A stretch of DNA of 64,000 nucleotides. It comes from Sepiola atlantica (Eukaryota; Mollusca; Cephalopoda; Sepiida; Sepiolidae). Shown here one piece after another: positions 35,121 to 45,649 of the stretch (the first letter of the stretch is position 1; each line of letters begins with the position of its first letter). The notes under the pieces are model-generated. The model made no database searches. It was given only the letters and a program-made list of their open reading frames with translations, and was not told the DNA's origin. Position numbers and translations under genes: made by a program. Location of the stretch: assembly GCA_963556195.1 (NCBI GenBank), contig OY744522.1, forward strand, positions 34,269,443-34,333,442, read 5' to 3'.

Positions 35121-35255
35121 ATGATCCTAGAGCTTCTTTTTCATCAGCAGGTACTTTGTGTATCTTGCCTCCTTTGTACACGAAACTACCTTCCACAGAT
35201 TTGAACTCTAAATATCTCGTCACACCAGTCTTGATCAAAGTTTTCACCAACTGGC
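35121..35255 (-). CDS. Gdi: GDI coding exon 4 (about residues 84-129)
   Basis: 135 nt. It starts with two bases completing Gly, then [20 protein letters not shown] and [20 protein letters not shown], ending ALGS plus one base. Acceptor CTAG, donor GTAAGT. It matches the GDI segment with the VEGSFVY block. Confidence 0.95.
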
Positions 35256-35404
35256 CTAGAATGATAATGCACAAACAATATTAAACAATGAATATTAAAA
35301 CATAAATGCTTACTACATGCAAGTCATTAAATTTTTTATGATAGAAAAACAATATTCTTTCTGCACGTTTTCTCAAAAAACATATAGATTCAAAGGTGAC
35401 ATAC

Positions 35405-35501
35405 CATTTGCCATCAGAAATTTGGGAATAAGATCAACATTCCAATCCCTTCCTCGGCCAAGTTCAGGTGGTGGTGTACCCATTTGGAATTTTGTATATA
35501 A
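35405..35501 (-). CDS. Gdi: GDI coding exon 3 (about residues 52-84)
   Basis: 97 nt, encoding [20 protein letters not shown] then [12 protein letters not shown], with the first base of a Gly codon. Acceptor CCAG, donor [25 protein letters not shown] is highly conserved in GDIs. The neighbouring old LTR element starts only about 320 bp away on the upstream side. Confidence 0.95.
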
Positions 35502-35820
35502 CTGGAAAATGAATGAAAAGAATTTTTACATTTCTGAATTAATAAATTAATTTTCATTAAGGAGTCTTTGGATGAGGTCAAAGGCAGATCACACTACAGC
35601 TGAGGAAACCGAAATTCAAATATTGAAAAAGCGTTTCAAGAAATGTTACAAGTTTATGTCCAATGGAAATGAACATATGTATATACACACATTATATTTA
35701 AAAAAAAAAAAAATACTTAAATAGACTGGTACCCTCAAAAAGAAAAGAAAACTGCATGTAAGTCAGAGATGAGGTTCACATGACTCTCCATCCAAAATAG
35801 AAAACTTTGGTATAAAAAAT

Positions 35821-36135
35821 TGTCACAATAGAAACAAAAACTTACCCGCTGAAAAGCGAATGAGATGTTTTGCATGTTGTGTGTGCTCATCAACCAAAAG
35901 AAAAAAGGCAATCTACAATGGTGGGACTGATTTGCATACACGAATAAGCTAATTTGCATGTTAGGAGATCAACTGACTTAAAAGGACGGATTGAAAGCAG
36001 GCAGTTGGCTTTAGAGAGCCGAGATAAAGTGTTTCTGCCGGAAATTTAGTGAGAGTCATTTAGGCGTTTGAGGAACAGGAATTCTGTTTGAAGTGCCATT
36101 GTGACCTTTCTTTTTCTTACAGTCAGTTTATCACA
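35821..36135 (+). repeat. 5' LTR of old Ty3/gypsy-like element
   Basis: It begins TGTCACAATAGAAAC and ends TTTATCACA, 315 bp. It is collinear with 45314-45649 (shared CTGAAAAGCGAATGAGATGT, AAAGGACGGATT, AGTGAGAGTCATTT, TTTTTCTTACAGTCAG-type end). The two copies differ by substitutions and indels, so the insertion is old. Confidence 0.85.
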
Positions 36136-36152
36136 AGCTATTTCGGCCTAAA

Positions 36153-36871
36153 ATGGACAGCCGTTTCGACTAAAAGATCACCAGAGTTTGATGGGACTGG
36201 TGCAGCCGTTGAATGGATTGAGAAATTGGAATTAGTGTGAGACTTATCTGGAGCGAAGCGGCTTAGTCATGTCATCCTACTTCGGCTGAGTTTACCAACA
36301 ACTAAAGAGAAATCCAATGCAGCGGGAATTAAAACAGTACTATTTACTGGCTTTGCCAACGACAGATTTACGGCATATGAGAAGTTCGAGGCACGCGTGT
36401 TGCATCTGGGTGAGGCAGTAGATGTGTATTTGCCAGGTTTGCGGAAACTGTCAGTCCTATTTAGAGAAATACCAGATCATGTGATGGCGTGATATTTGTA
36501 CGAGGGCTTCCTGACAGTGTAAAAAAGCTGTTATTGTCCTCCTCCAGGGTGGATGATCTCACCTTAGAAGAGCTGTTGGCTTGAGCTCGAGCATTGATGA
36601 AAGAAAATGTTGAAGTGGGGAAACTGGTCATAGCTGTGGCAAAGTCTGCCCAAATCACTCAACAACCTGTGGGCACGGGTCGATTTGATTATAAGCACTA
36701 TAAATGCAATGGTACTAATCATTTTGCAAGAAACTGCATACGGAGGCAGACCACCCATCAATGCTCTCATCAGTGTAACAAGACTGGTCAGAGTGTCCGG
36801 GAAACAAAATGGGGACAAGACATCAGCGCCAGTCTATTCCCCAGTCAGAATGTGAACTCGGCACTACCTAT
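36153..36871 (+). pseudogene. Gag of the old Ty3/gypsy-like element
   Basis: It opens with ATGGACAGCCG at 36153. It has a gag core (AAVEWIEKLELV, FTGFANDRFTAYEKFEARVL, LPDSVKKLLLSSSRVDDLTL) in two frames with several stops, then a nucleocapsid zinc knuckle at about 36700-36740. The knuckle reads HYKCNGTNHFARNC; the first cysteine of the usual CCHC pattern is His here. The reading is interrupted at 36871 by the inserted LTR element. Confidence 0.8.
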
Positions 36872-37700
36872 TGTTATGATTTTAGATCTCGTTTTGATCT
36901 GAAGACGCCGTCATACTGTCTGGCATGTGTTACCATGACGACCGCCATCCAAGTCGGCCTTATTTACCTGATTCCCGACCGCTTAAAAGTGGAATCCCAG
37001 GCACTGGGAGGCGTTCTGTGATCGCCACAGTGGCACAAAAGTCTGTAAACATAATCATGTTTACTACCACGAAATTACGGGCTGACCGATCAACTACCGC
37101 GATCACTGTGGCCAAAAATAGTACCACAAACAAACACAGTTTTCTGGAGTCAACGGCCATTATTGGTCTTCTCCCCTGCGAGCCAAGAGTCTACAACTAC
37201 GTCCGCCACTTTCACATAAAAACAGCTGGGTCCAGTAAACAAAAGAAGTTTTTTTTTCTTTTACAGGAAGGAGAGATATAGAAGGGGGGGGGAAATCTGG
37301 AATCAGCCAAGAACACAAGAATAGCGACGTTCGGTCCTCCTCAAACAACGACGAGAAAAACCCAGCAACTTCAAGTACCAAATAACAATCGTCGACTATC
37401 ACAACAATTTCGTCTGCTAAACGCCATTGAATCAGCGACGCTGAACACAACTATTCGCACTACTGCTACACCGCGTCCTCCAGCGCAGACGACTTCTCTA
37501 CACCGCAACTATTGCTACTTCTACCACTGCTCGCTCGGCTCACAAATTACTACTGCCCACCAAGACTTCTCGACGACTACTGACATTCACTCCAATTCCA
37601 AAATAACTTATCGGAAAATAAACCATAGTATTTTTCCAATTTTAATCCCGTGTTGTTCGTTCATTTCTGCTTGTCACCATACGCTTACAGTTTTATAACA
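36872..37700 (+). repeat. 5' LTR of young inserted element
   Basis: 829 bp, TGTTATGATT...TTTTATAACA, with TGTTA/TAACA ends. By eye it is identical to 39346-40174. It contains a GGGGGGGG tract and many small open frames that are identical in both LTRs. Confidence 0.95.
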
Positions 37701-37729
37701 ACTGGTGTCAGAAGCGTGCGATAAGTAGA

Positions 37730-38165
37730 ATGGACTACTCGGGATTCATACCTAATGAACCTCTCAGCCTCATCGAAGATCACAGATCGGCAATTTCAAA
37801 CACAAAATCTGGTAAAGAAGATGACATATCGTCCAGACCTCATCAACCGCGATTTTGGACATTTCAGCAGGCTCGGCGGACACGAACGGCAACACCAAGC
37901 CTCACGACTTAATACTGGTTGTTAAAGGTCGGGCTCGGCAAGCATCAGCATCACCCTTCGAGATCTACCGGCTCTCTTCAACGCAGGACGCGACAGCCAC
38001 ATCTTCCTGGACGTTCATCAGGCACCAGACATTCCCGGACATAGCTGACAACATTATGGAAGAAATCACACCGGTTCAAAAAAAAAACGGGTGCACCTGC
38101 ACGGGCACGACCGGATACTCAACAACTGGACGTTCGTTGATCAACAGGAGGACCCATCAACTTGA
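37730..38165 (+). other. Interior leader of the young LTR element, unidentified
   Basis: Open frames start at 37730 (MDYSGFIPNEPLSLIEDHRS) and 37855. They overlap in different frames and do not match any gag or host family that I recognise. They could be gag residue or captured sequence; coding is doubtful. Confidence 0.5.
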
Positions 38166-38184
38166 ACGACACGCAGCAACACCA

Positions 38185-39210
38185 GCGCAGACTCCCATGT
38201 GCAGCAGTCGCCAATGCGCTCATTCATCAGACAACCGCGCAGACCCACATGTGCAGCAGTCACCAATGCGCTCGTTCATCAGACAACAGCGCAGACCCCC
38301 ATGTGCAGCAGTCACCAATGCGCTCATTCATCAGACAACCGCGCAGACCCACATGTGCAGCAGTCACCAATGCGCTCGTTCATCAGACAACAGCGCAGAC
38401 CCCCATGTGCAGCAGTCACCAATGCGCTCATTCATCAGACAACCGCGCAGAGCAAATGCGCTCATTCGTCAAGCAACCGCGCAGAGCAAGTGCGCTCATT
38501 CATCAAGCAACCGCGCAGAGCAAGTGCGCTCATTCGTCAAGCAACCGCGCAGATACAAGTGCGCTCATTCGTCAAGCAACCGCGCAGAGCAAGTGCGCTC
38601 ATTCGTCAAGCAACCGCGCAGATACAAGTGCGCTCATTCGTCAAGCAACCGCGCAGACCAAGTGCGCATATTCGTCAAGCAACCGCGCAGACCAAATGCG
38701 CTCATTCGTCAAGCAACCGCGCAGATACAAGTGCGCTCATTCGTCAAGCAACCGCGCAGAGCAAGTGCGCTCATTCGTCAAGCAACCGCGCAGATACAAG
38801 TGCGCTCATTCGTCAAGCAACCGCGCAGACCAAGTGCGCATATTCGTCAAGCAACCGCGCAGACCAAATGCGCCCATTCGTCAAGCAACCGCGCAGATCA
38901 AATGCGCTCATTCATCAAGCAACCGCGCAGAGCAAGTGCGCTCATTCGTCAAGCAACCGCGCAGATACAAGTGCGCTCATTCGTCAAGCAACCGCGCAGA
39001 CCAAGTGCGCATATTCGTCAAGCAACCGCGCAGACCAAATGCGCTCATTCGTCAAGTAACCGCGCAGACCAAGTGCGCATATTCGTCAAGCAACCGCGCA
39101 GACCAAATGCGCTCATTCGTCAAGCAACCGCGCAGACCAAGTGCGCTCATTTGTCAAGCAACCGCACAGATCAAATGCACTCATTCATCAGACAACCGCG
39201 CAGAATATAC
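38185..39210. repeat. Minisatellite inside the young LTR element: 52-bp then 34/35-bp units
   Basis: The first part (38185-38450) has about five units of about 52 bp with CAGCAGTCACCAATGCGCTC and CATCAGACAACCGCGCAGAC. The second part (38450-39210) has over 20 units of 34 or 35 bp built on TGCGCTCATTCGTCAAGCAA + CCGCGCAGA + a variable GCAA/TACAA/CCAA spacer. Since the units are not multiples of three, all three + frames stay open by composition (up to 457 codons, Arg/Ser/Gln-rich). That is an artefact of a stop-free repeat and no sign of a gene. Confidence 0.92.
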
Positions 39211-39345
39211 AAGACTCCAGACACATAGAAATCCCTCAAATGCCATCGGGATACAGACCAAACCTGATCCCTAGACTATTGACACTTCACACATGCAACT
39301 CTAACCGTGCCGGACAATTCAGGTCAAAATGAGATCTGGGGGAGC

Positions 39346-40174
39346 TGTTATGATTTTAGATCTCGTTTTGATCTGAAGACGCCGTCATACTGTCTGGCAT
39401 GTGTTACCATGACGACCGCCATCCAAGTCGGCCTTATTTACCTGATTCCCGACCGCTTAAAAGTGGAATCCCAGGCACTGGGAGGCGTTCTGTGATCGCC
39501 ACAGTGGCACAAAAGTCTGTAAACATAATCATGTTTACTACCACGAAATTACGGGCTGACCGATCAACTACCGCGATCACTGTGGCCAAAAATAGTACCA
39601 CAAACAAACACAGTTTTCTGGAGTCAACGGCCATTATTGGTCTTCTCCCCTGCGAGCCAAGAGTCTACAACTACGTCCGCCACTTTCACATAAAAACAGC
39701 TGGGTCCAGTAAACAAAAGAAGTTTTTTTTTCTTTTACAGGAAGGAGAGATATAGAAGGGGGGGGGAAATCTGGAATCAGCCAAGAACACAAGAATAGCG
39801 ACGTTCGGTCCTCCTCAAACAACGACGAGAAAAACCCAGCAACTTCAAGTACCAAATAACAATCGTCGACTATCACAACAATTTCGTCTGCTAAACGCCA
39901 TTGAATCAGCGACGCTGAACACAACTATTCGCACTACTGCTACACCGCGTCCTCCAGCGCAGACGACTTCTCTACACCGCAACTATTGCTACTTCTACCA
40001 CTGCTCGCTCGGCTCACAAATTACTACTGCCCACCAAGACTTCTCGACGACTACTGACATTCACTCCAATTCCAAAATAACTTATCGGAAAATAAACCAT
40101 AGTATTTTTCCAATTTTAATCCCGTGTTGTTCGTTCATTTCTGCTTGTCACCATACGCTTACAGTTTTATAACA
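39346..40174 (+). repeat. 3' LTR of young inserted element
   Basis: 829 bp, same sequence as 36872-37700 as far as I can compare. It is followed by CTAT, the target duplication, and then the protease of the host element. Confidence 0.95.
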
Positions 40175-40908
40175 CTATCATTACCGTCTATGTTGATAAT
40201 GCACCATGCTTGGCTCTTCTCGATACTGAGGTCTCATGTTTCATTCTGAGCACAAAGCTATGTCAGTCTTGGTCGAAGCAGAAGATAGCGGTAACCACAT
40301 TGGCCAATGCTACACAGACCTGCTGCGGAAATGGCACCGTTAGGATTCATACAGAGGCTGGTAACGTTTCCACAATCAACGTGCTGTAAGGAAAACCTAT
40401 TGGTTTTGACATGTTACCTTGCACTCGGTTGCGTTTGCATAATGCAGTCTGGAAGTGTGGAGTTTGGGAAGACAACCCATTTGTGCAGCACTTAGTATAA
40501 ACAAAGCTGATTTTGTTGCAAAAATCGACGAACGGAAGGGAGTGTGGGTTGCAGCATGGAAATGTCAGCAGATAGCGCACCAAAGAAGCTTAAAACTCGG
40601 ATTCCGAATATCCGATGTCTAATGAATCAAGGAAGAATTATCAACGTGAGTTGCAGACCTGGATAAACAACGGTTGATTGCTGCCATAAAATGAGGAGTT
40701 TGGCCACCCCAAGGGACTGATACCACTGATAGCCGTATTGCAGACCAATAAAAATAAGGTACGTCCTGTAATGGACTAGCATGAATGCAGATATCTGCGC
40801 AGAGAAAATACAAGAATGAAGACAGCAGGAAACAAATGTATTTATTCTGGATCTCAGTAAGGCATACCTACAGATCCATGTTGAGAAATCCCAGACTGAT
40901 ATTTAAAG
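40175..40908 (+). pseudogene. Protease and N-terminal RT of the old gypsy-like element
   Basis: Just after the young LTR, VYVDNAPCLALLDTEVSCFI is the aspartic-protease active-site region with Gly of DTG replaced by Glu. At about 40620-40760, ELQTWINNG and HPKGLIPLIAV...TNKNKVRPVMD form the RT entry, followed by YSGSQ..IPTDPC-type remnants of the palm start up to 40908. Stops are frequent. The RT is cut at 40908 by the TIR element. Confidence 0.8.
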
Positions 40909-43347
40909 TAGCAATACCCATCGACCATAAAATGCTTTGGATAATCAAATTTCAAGGTAGTTCTGATAAAATAGTCATTTAAAAAACCAAAGTCCTCAAA
41001 ATACCACCATTTTGTTCAGAAATTAATATCCTTTTACATGTATTAATAAATAATAATCTACATGGTATATTTGAAGACTTTTCAGCAAATAAATTCATAA
41101 AAATGTTAACGCCATTTTCGGCCATTTATGTCACCTTTTTACCCCCCATCTCTTTTAAAAATGCTGCACCATTCATGTATTAGGAATTTCGTCATGAAAT
41201 TTGGAAAACAATCAGGAAAAAATATCAATTTCAATTGTCGGGGTACAAAATTAATTGATCCATTATTTTATTTGTAATCTTAAAAATAAAACATAACGTG
41301 TTATCGAATATTTTTCGTACCCCAACTAGTAAATAAATCAATCTTAACTTTTTTTATGCATTAAAATTATAATTGTATGTTTTGTCTTTCGGTAGTAGTA
41401 ATTTTGAATTACCCTATCTGAAAAAATATTGTCCCCTTTTGAGCGAAAGTCAACAATTTAACTAGTGTTGCTGATATAGCAATCAATCAGCAGCAGCTAG
41501 TTTAAACAGCTTCGTAAAATTTGTTTACGACTTTTTTTGAAAAAAAAAAAAGACAAATACTTTATTGTGCTTAAAAAAGTTAATGGTGTTTGCGTTTTTT
41601 TTTTATCAAGAAATACTGGTTTTCAAATATACTCAACTTTCGAACTTTAATTCTAGTAATAATGATAAGTAATAATGATAAATTGCCAATTAAAAAAATA
41701 AATAAATAAAATACTACTTTTTTTTTAGGCGATTACATGTGAACCCCCTAAAAGTCTTGGCAAAAAAAAGCAAAAATATAATTTAGAATTTAGAGTGAGG
41801 GGATCAGTTTCGCATATAAATTTAACGTAAAATGATCTCCCATTTCTCAGACATTCTTGCCTTTTAGTGCAATTTAAAAAATATTTTTTTCACACTAAAA
41901 ACATGATATAAAATAATTACTCTACCACTACCTCTAGGTTCGAGTAACCAGCCCACCTCCTAAAAATGCCTTCTCTTGAATGTGTTGTACCATTAACCTT
42001 AAATCTAAGTGACAAGCCACTCCCTAAAAAAACTCCCTTAACCGTGGCCTACGTAATATAGTAAACTGGTTTACTATTACGATGGGCACACTTTAACCCT
42101 AACACTAAGTCCGAATGGCAACCTCCATCCAAAACAAAACCCCTTCCTTAATCTTATCACTAAGTCCAAATGGCAAGCCCCCATCCTACAAAAAAGTCCA
42201 TTAAAACCACACATAATTGTCTACAAGAAAGAAAAAAAATCAGAACCCCGTAACGAAAAATGCACAGGATTTATTTCCCATAGAAAAAAAAAAATAACTG
42301 CCCTAAAACGCTAAAATGGCCCGGAAATGGGGAATTATTTTTACATTAAATTTATGTGAAACTAATCCCCTACTCTAAATTCTAAACTAATTGTTTTTTT
42401 TCTTTCTGCTAAGTTTTCAGGGTGTTCACACGTAATTGCCCCTAGCCCTACCACTAAATCAAAGTTCGAGTGGCAAGACCCCTCCCCCACAAAGACCCTC
42501 TTAAAACTACACAATCGTCTAAAAAGAAAAAAGAAAAAAGGAGACACCCCAAAAAATAAAGATAAGAAAAACGTACAGGATTAATCTCCCATAGAAAAAA
42601 CAATGGTTAATGCCCTAAAACGCTAGAATGGCCCTGGAATGGGGGATTATTTTGCATTAAATTTATAGGTGAAATTAATCCCCACTCTAAATTTTAAAAT
42701 AATTGTTTTTGTTTCTTTCTTTCTGCCAAATTTTTCAGGGTGTTAACATGTAATTGCCTAAAAAAGGTAGAATCTCATATTTTGGGGAGGCAAGGGGGCG
42801 ATTTAGCAGAAGGTGTTAATCTACAATAATGCCAAAGAAATCTTGCAATATATTCATTTTTAAACAGTCCTAGTATTAGATTTTAGTTTCTTGTACATAA
42901 AATGTATTAAAATTCAACTTTGAGTTCTCTGACTTTTTTTTTTTAATGGATACATGGCATTTTTTAAGGTATTGCAGTATATTTATGTGCATTTACTGCA
43001 GATTACTTGGAAACCATTAATTTCTGGAGATTTTCCTTGACATATTCTGATTCCTTGTACAAAAATACATTTATATGGCATATTTCATTGCTTAATCTTG
43101 TGTTTTAACAAAGATATAACATTTTTACTGAAAAATTAGTGTAAAAAATATGACGTAACACATGATCTTTCAGAGGGAAAAATATTCAATTGTGTGAGGC
43201 ACAAAAATAGTCATAACTCCTTTATTTTTAGTCAGATTTAAAAAATTTAAAAAGATCTTCTTTTAGATCATCAAGCTCTTTCTATATCTGCCATTATTGA
43301 GATATTTTAAACAATTTAAATTTATTCATGTGTATTGCTATTTAAAG
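40902..43347. mobile_element. TIR element, TAGCAATAC family, copy 2, enlarged, inserted in RT
   Basis: The insert 40909-43340 (2432 bp) starts TAGCAATACCCATCG and ends CATGTGTATTGCTA, giving inverted termini TAGCAATAC.CAT. TTTAAAG lies on both sides (40902-40908 and 43341-43347). The host RT frame continues across the duplicated bases. The parts 40909-41460 and about 43190-43340 match the 755-bp copy at 33416-34170 in reverse complement. The 1.7 kb in between is a later insertion or expansion. No ORF. Confidence 0.85.
41460..43190. repeat. AT-rich block with diverged internal repeats, inside TIR element
   Basis: Absent from the sister copy. It contains two tandem units of about 300 bp (about 42265-42440 and 42570-42745, both with CCCTAAAACGCTA.AATGGCCC and TTTTCAGGGTGTT) and repeated AAGTCC.AATGGCAA motifs at 42110 and 42165. 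A related segment near 41735-41870 looks similar to part of the unit. Origin unknown. Confidence 0.6.
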
Positions 43348-43980
43348 GACAAAGATATTGTCTAACCAGGTTAGGGGTCGGCTTGAATTTGGTGCCTCTG
43401 GTAATGCGAGTTGTGCTCGAGGCTGTATATGCCCAGGATTAAAAAATAAAGAGAACAACGTTGGCATATATATCGATGAAATATTTATCATCGAGGATGT
43501 GACATTGGCAGAATCCGTGAGGAAGCATCTGGACATGTCCGAAGTCACTAGTAAGGATTCAGAGAAGCTGCAAAACAGTGCAAGAGTGTTGGGATTAGAA
43601 GTTTGGGGGAAGCATGGTCGGCTACAATATCGGCGAGGAAGCAGTACTGTTGACGGCCCTATAACCATGACACGGAGATGTATCTTTTCCATGTGTGGCA
43701 ATTGGTGGGGCACTTTCCCATGCGTGGATGGCTTTGAGTGGTGACAGACTTTATGATAAATTATCAAACGTACGTTGTGCTACAACTCTCACGCAGGACT
43801 AGGGCGGACAAACTTAGCGATGCTCCTCTGTAGTGTATAGTAGCAGACGCACTTGCCCAGGTACAGCAATCAGATCCCATCCAAGGAAAGTGGTGAGTAG
43901 ACACGAAGGAACTGGATGCATAGGTGGATGCAAGTTTGCTAGCTGTGGGCGTGGCTCTTGACGCCGATGTAGCCGTCATT
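43345..43980 (+). pseudogene. RT palm/thumb of the old gypsy-like element
   Basis: Resumes after the TIR insert with LTRLGVGLNLVP in one frame. In another frame, NVGIYIDEIFIIEDVTLAES at about 43454-43513 is the catalytic YxDD block with the second Asp replaced by Glu. Then LGLEVWGKHGRLQYRRGS and TRRCIFSMCGNWWGTFP follow, as in this gypsy family. The frames shift at least twice, and the stretch to 43980 is decayed. Confidence 0.8.
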
Positions 43981-44029
43981 GAGGATACGTGCTGGTTGCG
44001 ATCAACAAAGGATGCTTAACATATAGACG

Positions 44030-45310
44030 TGGTAGAGCTGGATGATGTGCTAAAACGATTGAACCTCGCACTTAAATGAAAGGCCAATATGTTACACATA
44101 AAAACAGATTCTTTGTGTGTATCACTGGTTGACCAATGCCCTCACGAGAAAGTCTCGGTTAAGCAACAAGGCCGCAAGCGATAAGCTCATAAAACGGAGA
44201 ATGGTGGAGGAGTACAACATTTTCATTGATTTAGCACTAGTAAGATCTGACCAGAACCAAGCAGACTCACTGACAAGAGTTCCCCAGCGATGGTTCAATG
44301 ACGTGAAGAGAGAGATTGAACCCACAGTGTGTGCTTTTGCTAGAGGGAACCTGAACCCAATGCAGCTGAACAAAATCCATCGACATAGTGGCCACACTGG
44401 AGTCAAGCGAACCATATATTTTGTGCATATAATTGACCCATTAGTGTGAAAAATGGCAGTAACGGCAGTTTAGAATTGTGCGGAATGTCAGACAATAGAC
44501 TAAGCTCCAGTGCGATGGCAAAAGGGAGGAGGGCTCAGTGTGCATGAAATATGGAACCGACGAAGCATGGACATCACACTACAATCATTGCCATTTTTTC
44601 ACATTGATTGTGACCTCATGCGGTTTTCAATCTGACGGCTACTACAACGGCAAAAGACTGCACATATGATCTGGCAATTAAAATAAGCGTTTTTTTGGAA
44701 CGTGGTCCCTCCAGTCGAGATCCTGGCTGATAATGACATTGTCTTCTATAGTCAACTATTGAGGCAGTTCATGAATGAATGGGGTGTCAAATTCCGACCA
44801 TATTGAGAAATGGTATCATGGAAAGCTGTCATAGGACAATAAAGCGGATTGCTGCATGAAAGAGCTGCCCTATTATGGAGGCTGTGTATTGGTACAACGT
44901 TACCCCTAAGGATGATGTGTCCGCCTCGTCAGCACCTGCCAATTTGCTACACTTATACCAGATTCGAGTGAAAGGGGTCAGTGTTCTGCCTCATCCAAAT
45001 CACTGAAGGATCTTTACACATTATAAAGAGGGGGGGGGACAGTTTGAGTGAAAAATCCACAGGTCGCATTACCGGAGTGATAAGTCCAGAGTCAGTGGTC
45101 GTTAATGGCACGTGCATCCACATCTAAGTTCAGTGCCGGTAGTGAACAACAGCGGTGACATATCATCAGAGAGTGCTGAATGGAGAGAAACAAATTCCGA
45201 TGCAAGCAGTAGTGGTTCTACATCTGAGAGTGAAGGAGAGGCCGTTTGGAGAAGTACTTGGGTAAAACGATTGGCCATCCACAGTCACTTATGGTCATAC
45301 GATCAGGATG
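44030..45310 (+). pseudogene. RNase H and integrase of the old gypsy-like element
   Basis: IKTDSLCVYHWLTNALTRKS (about 44098) and LVRSDQNQADSLTRVPQRWF (about 44237) are RNase H-like. HRHSGHTGVKRTIYF (about 44379) and CAECQ (about 44477) are the His-His-Cys-Cys zinc finger of integrase. The catalytic core after it is broken by stops and frameshifts. Ends at the 3' LTR at 45314. Confidence 0.85.
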
Positions 45311-45313
45311 GAG

Positions 45314-45649
45314 TGTAGGAATAGAAACAAAAACTTATCAGCTGAAAAGCGAATGAGATGTTTTGCATGTGTGTGCCCATCAACCAGAGGAAAAAAAGGC
45401 TTCTATTCAAAGTGGTAGATTTTTATAGTTGGGACTGATTTGCATATATGAATATACTAATTTGCATGTTTGGAGACTGACTTAAATAAAAGGACGGATT
45501 CAAAGCAGGCAGTTGACTTTTGGACAGAGCAGAGAGAAAGTGTTAGTGCCAGATATTTAGTGAGAGTCATTTCAGCATTTGAGGAACAGGAACTCTATTT
45601 AAAGTTTGGATTGCCATTGTGACCTTTTTCTTACAGTCAGTTTATTACA
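45314..45649 (+). repeat. 3' LTR of old Ty3/gypsy-like element
   Basis: It starts TGTAGGAATAGAAAC and ends TTTATTACA, 336 bp. It is longer than the 5' LTR by about 21 bp because of small indels. Confidence 0.85.

Larger units (their letters stand above)
36872..40174 (+). mobile_element. Young non-autonomous LTR retrotransposon with minisatellite interior
   Basis: Two 829-bp LTRs flank a 1645-bp interior, with CTAT on both outer sides (36868-36871 and 40175-40178). Two bases after the 5' LTR is TGGTGTCAGAAG (37703-37714), complementary to the 3' end of animal tRNA-Leu including CCA, so a primer-binding site. A purine tract (GAGATCTGGGGGAG) stands before the 3' LTR. The interior has no protease, RT or integrase; about 1 kb of it is a minisatellite. 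It therefore needs proteins in trans. It sits inside the old gypsy element exactly between gag and protease. The tRNA match is from memory of the tRNA-Leu sequence. Confidence 0.92.
35821..45649 (+). mobile_element. Old Ty3/gypsy-like LTR retrotransposon, broken by two nested insertions
   Basis: The outer LTRs are at 35821-36135 and 45314-45649. Between them, on the + strand, are gag (36153-36871), protease (about 40180-40500), RT first part (about 40620-40908), RT second part (about 43345-43740), RNase H (about 44085-44300) and integrase (about 44340-45100). Their order gag-PR-RT-RH-IN is that of Ty3/gypsy. Removing 36872-40174 and 40909-43340 leaves about 4.1 kb, close to a normal though compact element. 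Stops and frameshifts are spread over all domains. It lies antisense in the largest GDI intron, 320 bp from exon 3. Outer flanks AAAAT and AAAGT are similar but not a clear target duplication. Confidence 0.85.

Noticed and set aside
36925..37450. Genes encoded by the 118-, 66- and 96-codon frames that occur twice
   Set aside because: They are present twice only because they lie in the two identical LTRs; no family match.
37855..39274. Open frames of 286-457 codons in all three + frames inside the young LTR element
   Set aside because: Three overlapping frames over a 34/35-bp repeat cannot all be genes; composition explains the absence of stops.
40953..43347. A GT-AG intron interrupting the gypsy RT (TTTCAAG/GTAGTT ... 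TTTAAAG/GACAAAG)
   Set aside because: The junctions look like splice sites and the flanking frame joins, but the sequence from 40909 is shared with the copy at 33416-34170, the ends are inverted repeats and TTTAAAG is duplicated. An inserted TIR element explains everything better.
35821..45649. A domesticated gypsy gene active in the GDI intron
   Set aside because: Stops and frameshifts occur in every domain and catalytic residues are changed (protease Gly to Glu, RT second Asp to Glu).
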